From: Phocoena phocoena
Taxonomy: Eukaryota; Chordata; Mammalia; Artiodactyla; Phocoenidae
Length of the DNA stretch: 64,000 bases
Direction: 5' to 3'
Assembly: GCF_963924675.1 (NCBI RefSeq)
Contig: NC_089220.1
Coordinates: 89,097,168 to 89,161,167, forward strand
Shown here: positions 36,357 through 46,490 of the stretch, piece after piece
Numbering within the stretch: the first letter of the stretch is position 1
Layout of the letters: every line of letters begins with the position of its first letter
Notes under the pieces: generated by a model
What the model was told of the DNA's origin: nothing
Database searches by the model: none
Seen by the model: only the letters and a program-made list of their open reading frames with translations
Translations under genes and position numbers: made by a program

Positions 36357-37251
36357 ATGAGAAGACAGAAAAACACACAGCAGATGAAGGAGCAAGATAA
36401 AACCCCACCAGACCTAACAAATGAAGAGGAAATAGGCAATCTACCTGAAAAAGAATTCAGAATAATGATAGTAAGGATGATCCGAAATCTTGGAAGTAGA
36501 ATGGACAAAATGCAAGAAACAGTTGACAAGGACCTACAAGAACTAAAGATGAAACAAGCAACGATGAACAACGCAATAAATGAAATTAAAAGTACTCTAG
36601 ATAGGATCAATAGCAGAATAACTGAGGCAGAAGAACGGATAAGTGACCTGGAAGATAAAGTAGTGGAAATAACTACTGCAGAGCAGAATAAAGAAAAAAG
36701 AATGAAAAGAACTGAGGACAGTCTCAGAGACCTCTGGGACAACATTAAACGCACCAACATTCGAATTATAGGGGTTCCAGAAGAAGAAGAAAAAAAGAAA
36801 GGGACTGAGAAAATATTTGAAGAGATTATAGTTGAAAACTTCCCTAATATGGGAAAGGAAATAGTTAATCAAGTCCAGGAAGCACAGAGAGTCCCATACA
36901 GGATAAATACAAGGAGAAATACGCCAAGACACATATTAATCAAACTGTCAAAAATTAAATACAAAGAAAGCATATTAAAAGCAGCAAGGGAAAAACAAAA
37001 AAATAACACAAAAGGGAATCCCCATAAGGTTAACAGCTGATCTCTCAGCAGAAACCCTACAAGCCAGAAGGGAGTGGCAGGACATACTGAAAGTGATGAA
37101 GGAGAAAAGCCTGCAACCAAGACTACTCTACCCAGCAAGGATCTCATTCAGATTTGATGGAGAAATTAAAACCTTTACAGACAAGCAAAAGCTGAGAGAG
37201 TTCAGCACCACCAAACCAGCTTTACAACAAATGCTAAAGGAACTTCTCTAG
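36357..37251 (+). pseudogene. Young L1 ORF1p gene with one frameshift
   Basis: ORF1p coats L1 RNA as a trimer. The frame is open from the ATG at 36357 for 227 codons: basic N-terminus, coiled coil (about residues 45-128, heptad-like leucine/isoleucine spacing), then RRM starting near residue 133 (NIRIIGVPEEE). A run of seven A's at 36997-37003 appears to hold one extra A. Beyond it the C-terminal domain continues in the +1 frame to TAG at 37249-37251, so the actual product ends at 37040 with a short aberrant tail. The missing C-terminal domain is needed for RNA binding, so the protein should be inactive. Confidence 0.93.
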
Positions 37252-37309
37252 ATAAGAAATGCAAGAGAAGGAAACGACCTATAATAACGAACCCAAAACA
37301 ATATAGAAA

Positions 37310-40300
37310 ATGGGAATAGGAACATACATACCGATAATTACCTTAAATGTAAATGGACTAAATGCTCCCACCAAAAGACACAGATTGGCTGAATGGATAC
37401 AAAAACAAGACCCTTATATATGCTGTCTACAAGAGACCCACCTCAGACCTAGAGACACATACAGACTGAAAGTAAGGGGATGGAAAAAGATATTCCATGC
37501 AAATGGAAACCAAAAGAAAGCTGGAGTAGCAATTCTCATATCAGACAAAACAGACTTTAAAATAAGGACTATTAAAAGGGATAAAGAAGGACACTACATA
37601 ATGATCAAGGGATCGATCCAAGAAGAAGATATAACAATTGTAAATATTTATGCACCCAACATAGGAGCACCTCAATACATAAGGCAAATACTAACAGCCA
37701 TAAAAGGGGAAATTGACTGTAACACATTCATAGTAGGGGACTTTAACACCCCACTTTCACCCATGGACAGATCATCCAAAATGAAAATAAATAAGGAAAC
37801 ACAAGCTTTAAATGATACATTAAACAAGATGGACTTAATTGATATTTATAGGACACTCCATCCAAAAACAACAGAATACACATTTTTCTCAAGTGCTCAT
37901 GGAACATTCTCCAGGATAGATCATATCTTGGGTCACAAATCAAGCCTTGGTAAATTTAAGAAAATTGAAATTGTATCAAGTATCTTTTCTGACCACAACG
38001 CCATGAGACTAGATATCAATTACAGGAAAAGATCTGTAAAATATACAAACACATGGAGGCTAAACAATACACTACTTAATAATGAAGTGATCACTGAAGA
38101 AATCAAAGAGGAAATCAAAAAATACCTAGAAACAAATGACAATGGAGACACAACGACCCAAAACCTATGGGATGCAGCAAAAGCAGTTCTAAGGGGGAAG
38201 TTTATAGCAATACAAGCCCACCTTAAGAAGCCGGAAACATCTCGAATAAACAACCTAATCTTGCACCTCAAGCAATTAGAGAAAGAAGAACAAAAAAGCC
38301 CCAAAGCTAGCAGAAGGAAAGAAATCATAAAAATCAGATCAGAAATAAATGAAAAAGAAATGAAGGAAACGATAGCAAAGATCAATAAAACTAAAAGCTG
38401 GTTCTTTGAGGAGATAAACAAAATAGATAAACCACTAGCCAGACTCATCAAGAACAAAAGGGAGAAGACTCAAATCAATAGAATTAGAAATGAGAAAGGA
38501 GAAGTAACAACTGACACTGCAGAAATAATAAAAATCATGAGAGATTACTACAAGCAACTCTATGCCAATAAAATGGACAATCTGGAAGAAATGGACAAAT
38601 TCTTAGAAATGCACAACCTGCCAAGACTGAATCAGGAAGAAATAGAAAATATGAACAGACCAATCACAAGCACTGAAATTGAAACTGTGATTAAAAATCT
38701 TCCAACAAACAAAAGCCCAGGACCAGATGGCTTCACAGGTGAATTCTATCAAACGTTTAGAGAAGAGCTAACACCTATCCTTCTTGAACTCTTCCAAAAT
38801 ATAGCAGAGGGAGGAACACTCCCAAATTCCTTCTACGAGGCCACCATCACCTTGATACCAAAACCAGACAAGGATGTCATAAAGAAAGAAAACTACAGGC
38901 CAATATCACTGATGAACATAGATGCAAAAATCCTCAACAAAATACTAGCAAACAGAATCCAACAGCACATTAAAAGGATCATACACCATGATCAAGTGGG
39001 GTTTATTCCAGGAATGCAAGGATTCTTCAATATACGCAAATCTATCAATGTGATAAACCATATTAACAAATTGAAGGAGAAAAACCATATGATCATCTCA
39101 ATAGATGCAGCGAAAGCTTTCGACAAAATTCAACACCCATTTATGATAAAAACCCTCCAGAAAGTAGGCATAGAGGGAACTTTCCTCAACATAATAAAGG
39201 CCATATATGACAAGCCCACAGCAAACATCATCCTCAATGGTGAAAAACTGAAAGCATTTCCACTAAGATCAGGAACAAGACAAGGTTGCCCACTCTCACC
39301 ATTCTTATTCAACATAGTTTTGGAAGTTTTAGCCACAGCAATCAGAGAAGAAAAGGAAATAAAAGGAGTCCAAATCAGAAAAGAAGAAGTAAAGCTGTCA
39401 CTGTTTGCAGATGACATGATACTACACATAGAGAATCCTAAAGATGCTACCAGAAAACTACTAGAGCTAATCAATGAATTTGGTAAAGTAGCAGGATACA
39501 AAATTAATGCACAGAAATCTCTGGCATTCCTCTATACTAATGATGAAAAATCTGAAAGTGAAATCAAGAAAACACTCCCATTTACCATTGCAACAAAAAG
39601 AATAAAATATCTAGGAATAAACCTACCTAAGGATACGAAAGACCTGTATGCAGAAAATTATAAGACACTGATGAAAGAAATTAAAGATGATACAAATAGA
39701 TGGAGAGATATACCATGTTCTTGGATGGGAAGAATCAACATTGTGAAAATGACTCTACTACCCAAAGCAATCTACAGATTGAATGCAATCCCTATCAAAC
39801 TACCACTGGCATTTTTCACAGAACTGGAACAAAAAATTTCGCAATTTGTATGGAAACACAAAAGACCCCGAATAGCCAAAGCGATCTTGAGAACGAAAAA
39901 AGGAGCTGGAGGAATCAGGCTCCCTGACTTCAGACTATACTACAAAGCAACAGTAATCAAGACAGTATAGTACTGGCACAAAAACAGAAAGATAGATCAG
40001 TGGAACAGGATAGAAAGCCCAGAGATAAACCCACGCACATATGGACACCTTATCTTTGATAAAGGACGCAGGAATGTACAGTGGAGAAAGGACAGCCTCT
40101 TCAATAAATGGTGCTGGGAAAACTGGACAGGTACATGTAAAAGTATGAGATTAGATCACTCCCTAACACCATACACAAAAATAAGCTCAAAATGGATTAA
40201 AGACCTAAATGTAAGGCCAGAAACTATCAAACTCTTAGAGGAAAACATAGGAAGAACACTCTATGACATAAATCACAGCAAGATCCTTTCTGACCCACCT

Positions 40301-41122
40301 CCTAGAGTAATGGAAATAAAAATAAACAAATGGGACCTAATGAAACTTCAAAGCTTTTGCACAGCAAAGGAAACCATAATCAAGACCAAAAGACAACCCT
40401 CAGAATGGGAGAAAACATTTGCAAATGAAGCAACTGACAAAGGATTAATCTCCAAAATTTACAAGCAGCTCATGCAGCTCAATAACAAAAAAACAAACAA
40501 CCCCATCCAAAAATGGGCAGAAGACCTAAACAGACATTTCTCCAAAGAAGATATACAGAATGCCAACAAACACATGAAAGAATGCTCAACATCATTAATC
40601 ATTAGAGAAATGCAAATCAAAACTACAATGAGATATCATCTCACACCAGTCAGAATGGCCATCATCAAAAATTCTAGAAACAATAAATGCTGGAGAGGGT
40701 GTGGAGAAAAGGGGACACTCTTGCACTGCTGGTGGGAATGTGAATTGGTTCAGCCACTATGGAGAACAGTATGGAGGTTCCTTAAAAAACTACAAATAGA
40801 ATTACCATATGACCCAGCAATCCCACTACTGGGCATATACCCTGAGAAAACCAAAATTCTAAAAGAGTCATGTACCAAAATGTTCATTGCAGCTCTATTT
40901 ACAATAGCCCGGAGATGGAAAGAACCTAAGCGCCCATCATCGGACGAATGGATAAAGAAGATGTGGCACATATACACAATGGAATATTACTCAGCCTTAA
41001 AAAGAAATGAAATTGAGTTATTTGTAATGAGATGGATAGACCTAGAGTCTGTCATACAGAGTGAAGTAAGTCAGAAAGAAAAAGACAAATACCGTATGCT
41101 AACACATATATATGGAATTTAA
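37310..41122 (+). pseudogene. Young L1 ORF2p gene with a single nonsense codon
   Basis: The ATG follows 58 bp after the ORF1 stop, as in other L1s. The endonuclease domain (residues about 1-240) keeps its catalytic surroundings: [20 protein letters not shown] and SDHNAMRLD. The RT keeps FADD at residues 699-702. Codon 887 is TAG (39968-39970) where copy A has TGG (Trp). Reading then stays open in the same frame to TAA at 41120-41122, including the C-terminal Cys-His motif CWRGCGEKG from residue 1127. Total length is 1,270 codons, normal for L1. As it stands a product of 886 residues with endonuclease and RT but no C-terminal domain could be made. Activity is unlikely but untested. Confidence 0.95.
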
Positions 41123-41500
41123 GGGAAAAAAATGTCATGAAGAACCTAGGGATAAGACAGGAATAGAGGCGCAGACCTACTGGAGAACGGACTTGAGGAT
41201 ATGGGGAGGGGGAAGGGTGAGTTTTGACAGGGCGAGAGAGAGTCATGGACATATACACACTAACAAACATAGTAAGGTAGATAGCTAGGGGGAAGCAGCC
41301 GCAAGGCACAGGGATATTAGCTCGGGGCTTTGAGACAGCCTGGAGGGGTGGGATGGGGAGAGTGGGAGGGAGGGAGACGCAAGAGGGAAGACACATGGGA
41401 GCATATGTATATGTATAGCTGATTCACTTTGTTATAAAGCAGAAACTAACACACCATTGTAAAGCAATTATACCCCAATAAAGATGTTAAAAAAAAAAAA
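41123..41500 (+). other. Young L1 3'UTR and poly(A) tail
   Basis: Contains GGGGAGGGGGAAGGG (41203-41217) and GGGAGGGAGGGAG (41363-41375), G-rich tracts able to form quadruplexes. AATAAA lies at 41477-41482 and the tail begins near 41489. The tail is uninterrupted by other bases, consistent with recent insertion. Confidence 0.88.
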
Positions 41501-41518
41501 AAAAAAGGAAATACTATG
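41501..41518. repeat. 3' target-site duplication of young L1
   Basis: AAAAAAGGAAATACTATG, partner of 33749-33766. Immediately afterwards the host L1 ORF2 resumes (AACAGTTATACGCCAACAAA, equivalent to 'KQLYANK'). Confidence 0.95.
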
Positions 41519-41711
41519 AACAGTTATACGCCAACAAATTAGGCAACCTAGAAGAAATGGATAAATTTCTAGAAACATGAAATCTTCCAAGCCTGAAACA
41601 CAAATAAATAGACAATATGAACAGACCAATCACAATAGTGAAATTAAATTCATAATTAAAAAATCTCCCAGGAAACAAAAATCCAGAATTGGACTGAGAA
41701 TGAGAAATGAG
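41519..41711 (+). pseudogene. Host L1 ORF2 remnant, middle part
   Basis: Continues the host L1 after the young insertion, through the equivalent of '[10 protein letters not shown]' and 'NLPTNKSPG' (AAAAATCTCCCAGGAAACAA). It stops abruptly where an antisense L1 piece begins. Confidence 0.8.
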
Positions 41712-42513
41712 AATACACAGTACAATATTGTGTATGTTGTAGGTATACAGAATCATTTTCAGTTATACATATACATATATCTATGCATGTTCAGCTTCTT
41801 TTCCCATATTGGTTATTAGAGAGTGTTGACAGCCCTTCTTGGTATACATAAATCCTTGTTGAATACGTGTTTTATATGAAATACTTTGTATTTGTTAATC
41901 CCATTCTCCTAATTTATCCGTTGACCCCTTCAGTCCTGTTTGGTAACCATATGTTTGTTTTCTAAGTCCCTTAGTCTATGTGTTCTCCATTTGTTCAATA
42001 GTGTGTATTTTTAGATTCCAACTATAAGTGATATCATATCATATTAGTCTTTCTGACTCTGACTTACTTTATTTAGTATGATTATCTCTGTGTTCCTGCA
42101 AATGGCATTATTTCCTTCATTTACATGACTGAATCACATTCCATTCCTTACAGGTATCACTTCTTCTTTATCTGTTCATCTGGTCATGGACATTTGGTTG
42201 GCCTCTATGTCTTGGCTCTTGTAAATGGTGCTGCAGTGCATACTTGGGTGCATGTGTCTTTTTGAATTCTGGTTTTCTCCACATATACTCTTGGGGTAGT
42301 AATGCCAGATCATATGGTAGCTCTATTTTTAGCTTTTAAAGCCACTTCCATAATGTACTCTATAGTGGCTGTTACCATTTATATCCCACCATCACCATAA
42401 AAGGGTTTCCATTTTTCCATACCCTCTACACCATTTATTCATTGTCAATTTTTGATGATGGTTATTCACACCAGTGCCAGGTGATCCCTCATTGTAGTTT
42501 TGATTTGCATTGC
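41712..42513 (-). mobile_element. Antisense 5'-truncated L1 inside host L1
   Basis: On the minus strand this is the end of ORF2 and the 3'UTR of an old L1 (for example the reverse complement of GGTATCAC...GATTTGCATTGC at 42480-42513 equals the 'MQIKT' region). About 880 bp of host L1 ORF2, including the RT catalytic box, is missing at this place. No clear tail or target-site duplication was found, so an insertion-plus-deletion or rearrangement is likely. Confidence 0.8.
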
Positions 42514-42529
42514 AAAGAAAAAGAAAACA

Positions 42530-43621
42530 AAACAAAAAAACCCTGTTTAAAATTGCATCAAAAAGAAAAAAAATAACTAGGAATAAACTTAACCAAGGAG
42601 GTAAGAGACCTATACTCTGAAAACTATAAAATATTGATGAAAGTATTGAAGTTGATACAAATAAATGGAAAGATATCCTGTGTTCTTACATTGGAAGAAT
42701 TGATATCATTAAAATGTCCATACTACCCAAAACAATCTACAGATTTAATGCAATCCCTATCAAAATACCCATCACATTTTCACAGAGCAAGAAAACCAGA
42801 AAAAATAATGCTAAAATTTATATAGAACCACAAAAACAAACAAACCTCAGAATTGTCAAAGCAAACTTGAAAAAACAAAAACAAAGCTGACTTCAGACTA
42901 TATGCCAAAGCTACAGTATCAAAACAATATAGTACTTGAACAAAAAACAGATACGAAGATCAATGGAACAGAATAGGGAGCCCAGAAATAAATTAAGGCA
43001 CCTATGATCAATTAATCTATGACAAAAGAGGCAAGAATATACAATGGAGAAAAGACAGTTTCTTCAGTAAGTGATGCATGGAAAACTGGACAGCTACATA
43101 TAAAAGAATGAAATTAAAACATTTTCTTACAGCATATACAAAAATAAACTCCAAATGGATTAAAGACCTAAATATAAGACCACAAACCTAGAAAAAACTT
43201 AGGCAGAATACTCTTTGACATAAATCGTAGCAATATATTCTGGACCTGTCCCCTACAGCAAAGGAAACAGAAGCAAAAACAAATGGAACCTAATTAAAGT
43301 TAAAAACTTTTGCACAGCAAAGAAAACCACTGACAAAACGAAAAGACAACCTACTAAATGGGAGAAGATATTTACAAATGAGATGACCAATAAGTGGTTA
43401 ATATCCAAAATATATAAATAGCTTATACAACTCAATATCAAAAAAATAAACAACCTAATTAAAAATTGGGCAGATGACCTGAAGAGACAAAGAAGATATA
43501 CAGATGGTCAACAGACACATGAAAAGATAAACATCTCTATTCATCAGAGAAATGTAAATCAAAACCAAAATAAGGTATCACCTCACGCGTCACAATGTCT
43601 ATCATCAAAAAGTCTACAAAT
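42530..43621 (+). pseudogene. Host L1 ORF2 remnant, 3' part
   Basis: Resumes at the equivalent of '[16 protein letters not shown]' (GCATCAAAAAGAAAAAAAAT) and continues to the 'PVRMAIIKK' region at 43590-43621. Many frameshifts. The SINE at 43622 is inserted next. Confidence 0.82.
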
Positions 43622-43829
43622 GGGCTTCCCTGGTGGTGCAGTGGTTGAGAGTCCACCTGCCAATGCAGGGGACATGGGTTCGTGCCCCAGTCCGGGAAGA
43701 TCCCACATGCCATGGAGCGGCTGGGCCCGTGAGCCATGGCCGCTGGGCCTGTGTGTCCGGAGTCTGTGCTCCGCAACGGGAGAGGCCACAACAGTGAGAG
43801 GCCTGCGTACCGCAAAAAAAAAAAAAAAG
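43622..43829 (+). mobile_element. CHR-type SINE (short form), plus strand
   Basis: GGGCTTCCCTGGTGGTGCAG to GAGAGGCCTGCGTACCGC, then 15 A's. Target-site duplication AAAAAGTCTACAAAT (43607-43621) / AAGGTCTACAAAT (about 43827-43839). It interrupts the host L1 close to its zinc-knuckle region; the L1 resumes with ACAAATGTTGGAGAGGATG. Confidence 0.95.
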
Positions 43830-43880
43830 GTCTACAAATAACAAATGTTGGAGAGGATGTTGGGAAAAGGAACCCTAGTA

Positions 43881-44413
43881 TTGGGTTGGCCAAAAGGTTC
43901 ATTTGGTTTTTTCCATAAGATGGTTCTAGTATCGCTCAGTTGTCTTTAACTTCATTCAAAACAATTTTTGTTAGACTGTATTGTGACAGCTGTCGCTATC
44001 AGTGTGCATTAAAAAGAAAAACTTATCAAAACTGGTGAATTTTTGTGTAGCCATTTTAATATTGAAGATGGAAGAAAAAAAGCAACATTTTTGGCATATT
44101 ATACTTTATTATTTCAAGAAAGGTAAAAATGCAACTGAAATGCAAAAAAAGATTTGTGCAGTGTATGGAGAGGGTGCTGTGACTGATCGAACTTGTCAAA
44201 AGTGGTTTGCGAAGTTTAGTGCTGGAGATTTCTCACTGGACGATGCACCACAGTCGTGGTAGAACCGTTGAAGTTGATAGCAATCAAACTGAGACACTAA
44301 TTGAGAACAATCAATGTTATACCATGTGGGAGATAGCCGACATATCCAAATCAAGTGTTAAAAATCATTTGCACCAGCTTGGTTATGTTAATTGCTTTGA
44401 TGTTTGAAAATGA
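43881..44413 (+). mobile_element. Internally deleted mariner DNA transposon
   Basis: Starts with the terminal inverted repeat TTGGGTTGGCCAAAAGGTTC directly after a TA (43879-43880), the mariner target. The N-terminal transposase region is present. After TTTGATGTTTG (44395-44405) the sequence jumps to AAAATGAAACCTGT, which resembles the extreme 3' end of the family, then a (TA)n tract; the right inverted repeat is absent. About 300 bp of the host L1 is also missing between the two flanks. Confidence 0.9.
44068..44262 (+). pseudogene. Mariner transposase N-terminal remnant
   Basis: The 64-codon frame shows the mariner-type N-terminal helix-turn-helix region: FKKGKNATEMQKKICAVYGE, then VTDRTCQKWFAKFSAGDFSL. 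It ends in a stop at 44260-44262, after which related codons continue in another frame ('TLIENNQCYTMWEIADISKSS', near 44294-44360). The catalytic DDE/D domain is not present. No activity is possible. Confidence 0.88.
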
Positions 44414-44416
44414 AAC

Positions 44417-44469
<53 letters not shown>
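44414..44469. repeat. (TA)n microsatellite, about 28 units
   Basis: An uninterrupted run of alternating T and A at the point where the mariner ends. Long pure (TA)n is unstable and could have mediated the deletion there. It is likely polymorphic. Confidence 0.95.
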
Positions 44470-44470
<1 letters not shown>

Positions 44471-44915
44471 CCTGAAATGAAATTCTGCCAATTGCAAAAA
44501 CATGGATAGACCTAGAGTGTAATATGCTCAGTGAAACAGATCTGACAGAGAAAGACAAATACCAAATGTTATCACTTTTATGTGTAATCTAAAAAATAAA
44601 ACAAACAAAAATATAACAAAACAGAAACAGACTCACATATATAGAGAACAAACTAGTGGCTGCCAGTGGGAAAAGGGAAAGGGGGAGGGGCAAGATAAGG
44701 TAGGGTATTAAGAGGCACAATCTACTCTGTATAAAATAAATAAACTACATAGACATATTGTACAGCACGAGGACTATCGCCAATATTTTACAGTATCTTT
44801 AAATGGAGTATAATCTATAAAATATTGAATCACTATGTTGTACACTTGAAACTAATGTAGTATTGTAAATCAGTTATACTTCAGTAATAAATGAACAAAT
44901 AAATAAAATAAAACA
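44470..44915 (+). mobile_element. Host L1 tail: ORF2 end and 3'UTR
   Basis: Phrases CCAATTGCAAAAACATGGAT, AGGCACAATCTACTCTGTAT and ACACTTGAAACTAATGTAGT, ending in an ATAAATGAACAAATAAATAAAATAAAA tail. Closes the host L1 that begins near 29850. Confidence 0.82.
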
Positions 44916-45059
44916 TTGTTAACATGCATTAACCCTTCACACTAGAGTGTATATTCAGTATACATAATTTTTACATAAAGTCAATTTAAGCATAAATATA
45001 TTCAGTAAGCTACAGGGACCACACAGATAGCTCTACTGTTTGAAACAGAACCTTAAAAT

Positions 45060-45265
45060 AATAATAATAAACATTCTTTAGATGTTTTCTTTGTGCCACA
45101 CGTTGTCACATTTAGTCTTTCTAGCCTCCAAGCTTCAAGGTAGGTATTATAAGTTTTCTTTACCCAGTGAGGAAATTGAGGCTTTAAGAGATTATTGTGC
45201 TATATCACAAGGCTAATAAATGGAGGATCCAAGATTTGAACTTAAATTGAATTTTAAAAATCAAT
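45060..45265 (-). mobile_element. MIR SINE relic, minus strand
   Basis: Reverse-oriented MIR core: TTTGTGCCACACGTTGTCAC, AAGGTAGGTATTATAAGTTT, CAGTGAGGAAATTGAGGCTT and a final CCAAGATTTGAACTTA. Well preserved for its age. Confidence 0.8.
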
Positions 45266-45594
45266 GCTTTTAATTGCTATTTAATGATTCCTCATAGGAC
45301 ATTGGGGAACCCCTTATTCTGGAGGGGCTACACAATCTCCCTGAGGTCCACAAAGCTTCCTGCTTATGAGGGGACATCTGGGTGTACAATCTGTCAAAAT
45401 AATCTTAAGTTCTTTTTTGCAAAATCTGTTTAAAGTCACACTTTAATTTCAGAGTCTTCTCCTTCAACTATCACTAACTCAGTTACGTTTCTTACTCAGC
45501 TTCTAAATGCTACTATATATAACAAAGGAAAAAATGGATTTTTAGAAAAAATATGATTCCTTTCATATTTCATTTCAGTTGGACTGCTCCCTGC
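45266..45594. other. Unrecognised stretch
   Basis: No gene or repeat recognised. Confidence 0.5.
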
Positions 45595-46490
45595 AAATAT
45601 TGTTGTGGTATCATAGAAAGATATTTTACTTTTGTTCTCAGGTCCTATCGTAGAGCTCCTAAAACCCTTGAGATTTCCTGAATAACACGGGTAATAGAAT
45701 CATCTTTGTTCTAGTGAGGTGATTCTTGGCAGCACCCAGATACCTTCAGGCTGGTCACCGTCAAGACCAAACCTTGATTAGAAGTTTGGAACTTTCAACC
45801 CCATCCCCCAACTCTGGGGAAGAGAGAGGACTGGAGATTGAGTTAATCACCAATGGGCAATGACTTAATCAATCATGCCTACATATTGAAACCTCCATAA
45901 AAACGTCTACACAATGGGGTTTGGAGAGTTTCTGCGTTGGTGAACACATGGGGGTGCCTGGAGAAAGCACGGAATCTCTTCTCCCCTTCCCCCATACCTT
46001 ACCCTATGTAGCTCTTCTATTTGGCTATTTCTGAGTTGTATTCTTCAAACACGTTGTATCCTTTAAACAATAAACCAGTAAACACAAGCAAAGTGTTTTT
46101 CTGAGTTCTGTGAGTTGTTCTAGGAAATTATCAAACCTGAGGGAGAACTGGAAGAACCCCAAATTTGTAGTAAACTGAGCAGAAATGTGGATAGCCTGGG
46201 CAGCCCATTGCAGCTGGCATTTGAGGTGAGGGCAGTCTTGTGGGACGGAGGCATTAACTTGTAGGGTCTGGGTACATAGTGACAGAACTGAATTGAGTTG
46301 TAGGACACCTAGTTGGTGTCAGAGAGTTGGAGAAGTGGTGTTGGAAAAGACATCATGTATTTGGTGTCAGAAAAGGAAAAAATACACATTTGGTGTCAGA
46401 AGTTTTGTGAGTAAAGAGTACACCTGTTCACCCAGGAATACTTTTTGTTTTCAGCTTTGTGGGACTCATCATATTCCTGGTTGAGGTACT
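45595..46490 (+). mobile_element. LTR-like element (ERV-derived), probably solo
   Basis: A block I recognise as a common mammalian LTR: TTCTTGGCAGCACCCAGATA, GATTAGAAGTTTGGAACTTT, GACTTAATCAATCATGCCTA, CCTCCATAAAAA (TATA-like), a polyadenylation signal AATAAA (46069), then the repeated phrase TTGGTGTCAGA (46311, 46359, 46390). I cannot fix the exact family name or the TG/CA ends. No internal retroviral genes are adjacent. Confidence 0.6.

Larger units (their letters stand above)
33767..41500 (+). mobile_element. Full-length young L1 (copy B), nearly intact
   Basis: A complete 7.7-kb element: first bases GGAGACGGGGGAAGATGGCG, 5'UTR to 36356, ORF1 36357-37251 (one frameshift), ORF2 37310-41122 (one nonsense codon), 3'UTR with purine/G-rich tracts, AATAAA at 41477-41482 and a poly(A) tail. 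Target-site duplications of 18 bp flank it. Being inserted in an old L1, having an undivided poly(A) tail and carrying few lesions, it is the youngest large element in the window. It cannot encode full-length ORF1p or ORF2p as read. Confidence 0.97.
29850..44915 (+). mobile_element. Old full-length L1 serving as host for nested insertions
   Basis: Its own parts are: 5'UTR about 29850-31195, ORF1 remnant 31196-32071, ORF2 remnant 32549-33748 then 41519-41710 and 42530-43880, and ORF2 tail plus 3'UTR 44470-44915. Its total own length is about 6.5 kb. Four younger elements sit in it: the young L1 (33767-41500), an antisense L1 piece (about 41712-42513), a SINE (43622-43829) and a mariner (43881-44413). 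The 5'UTR is of a different, older type from the young L1s (AGCTCATCTCCCTCCCCATG, GGCAGAAAGACTTATACAAC). Both ORFs are heavily mutated. The exact 5' boundary is uncertain by some 30 bp. Confidence 0.88.
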
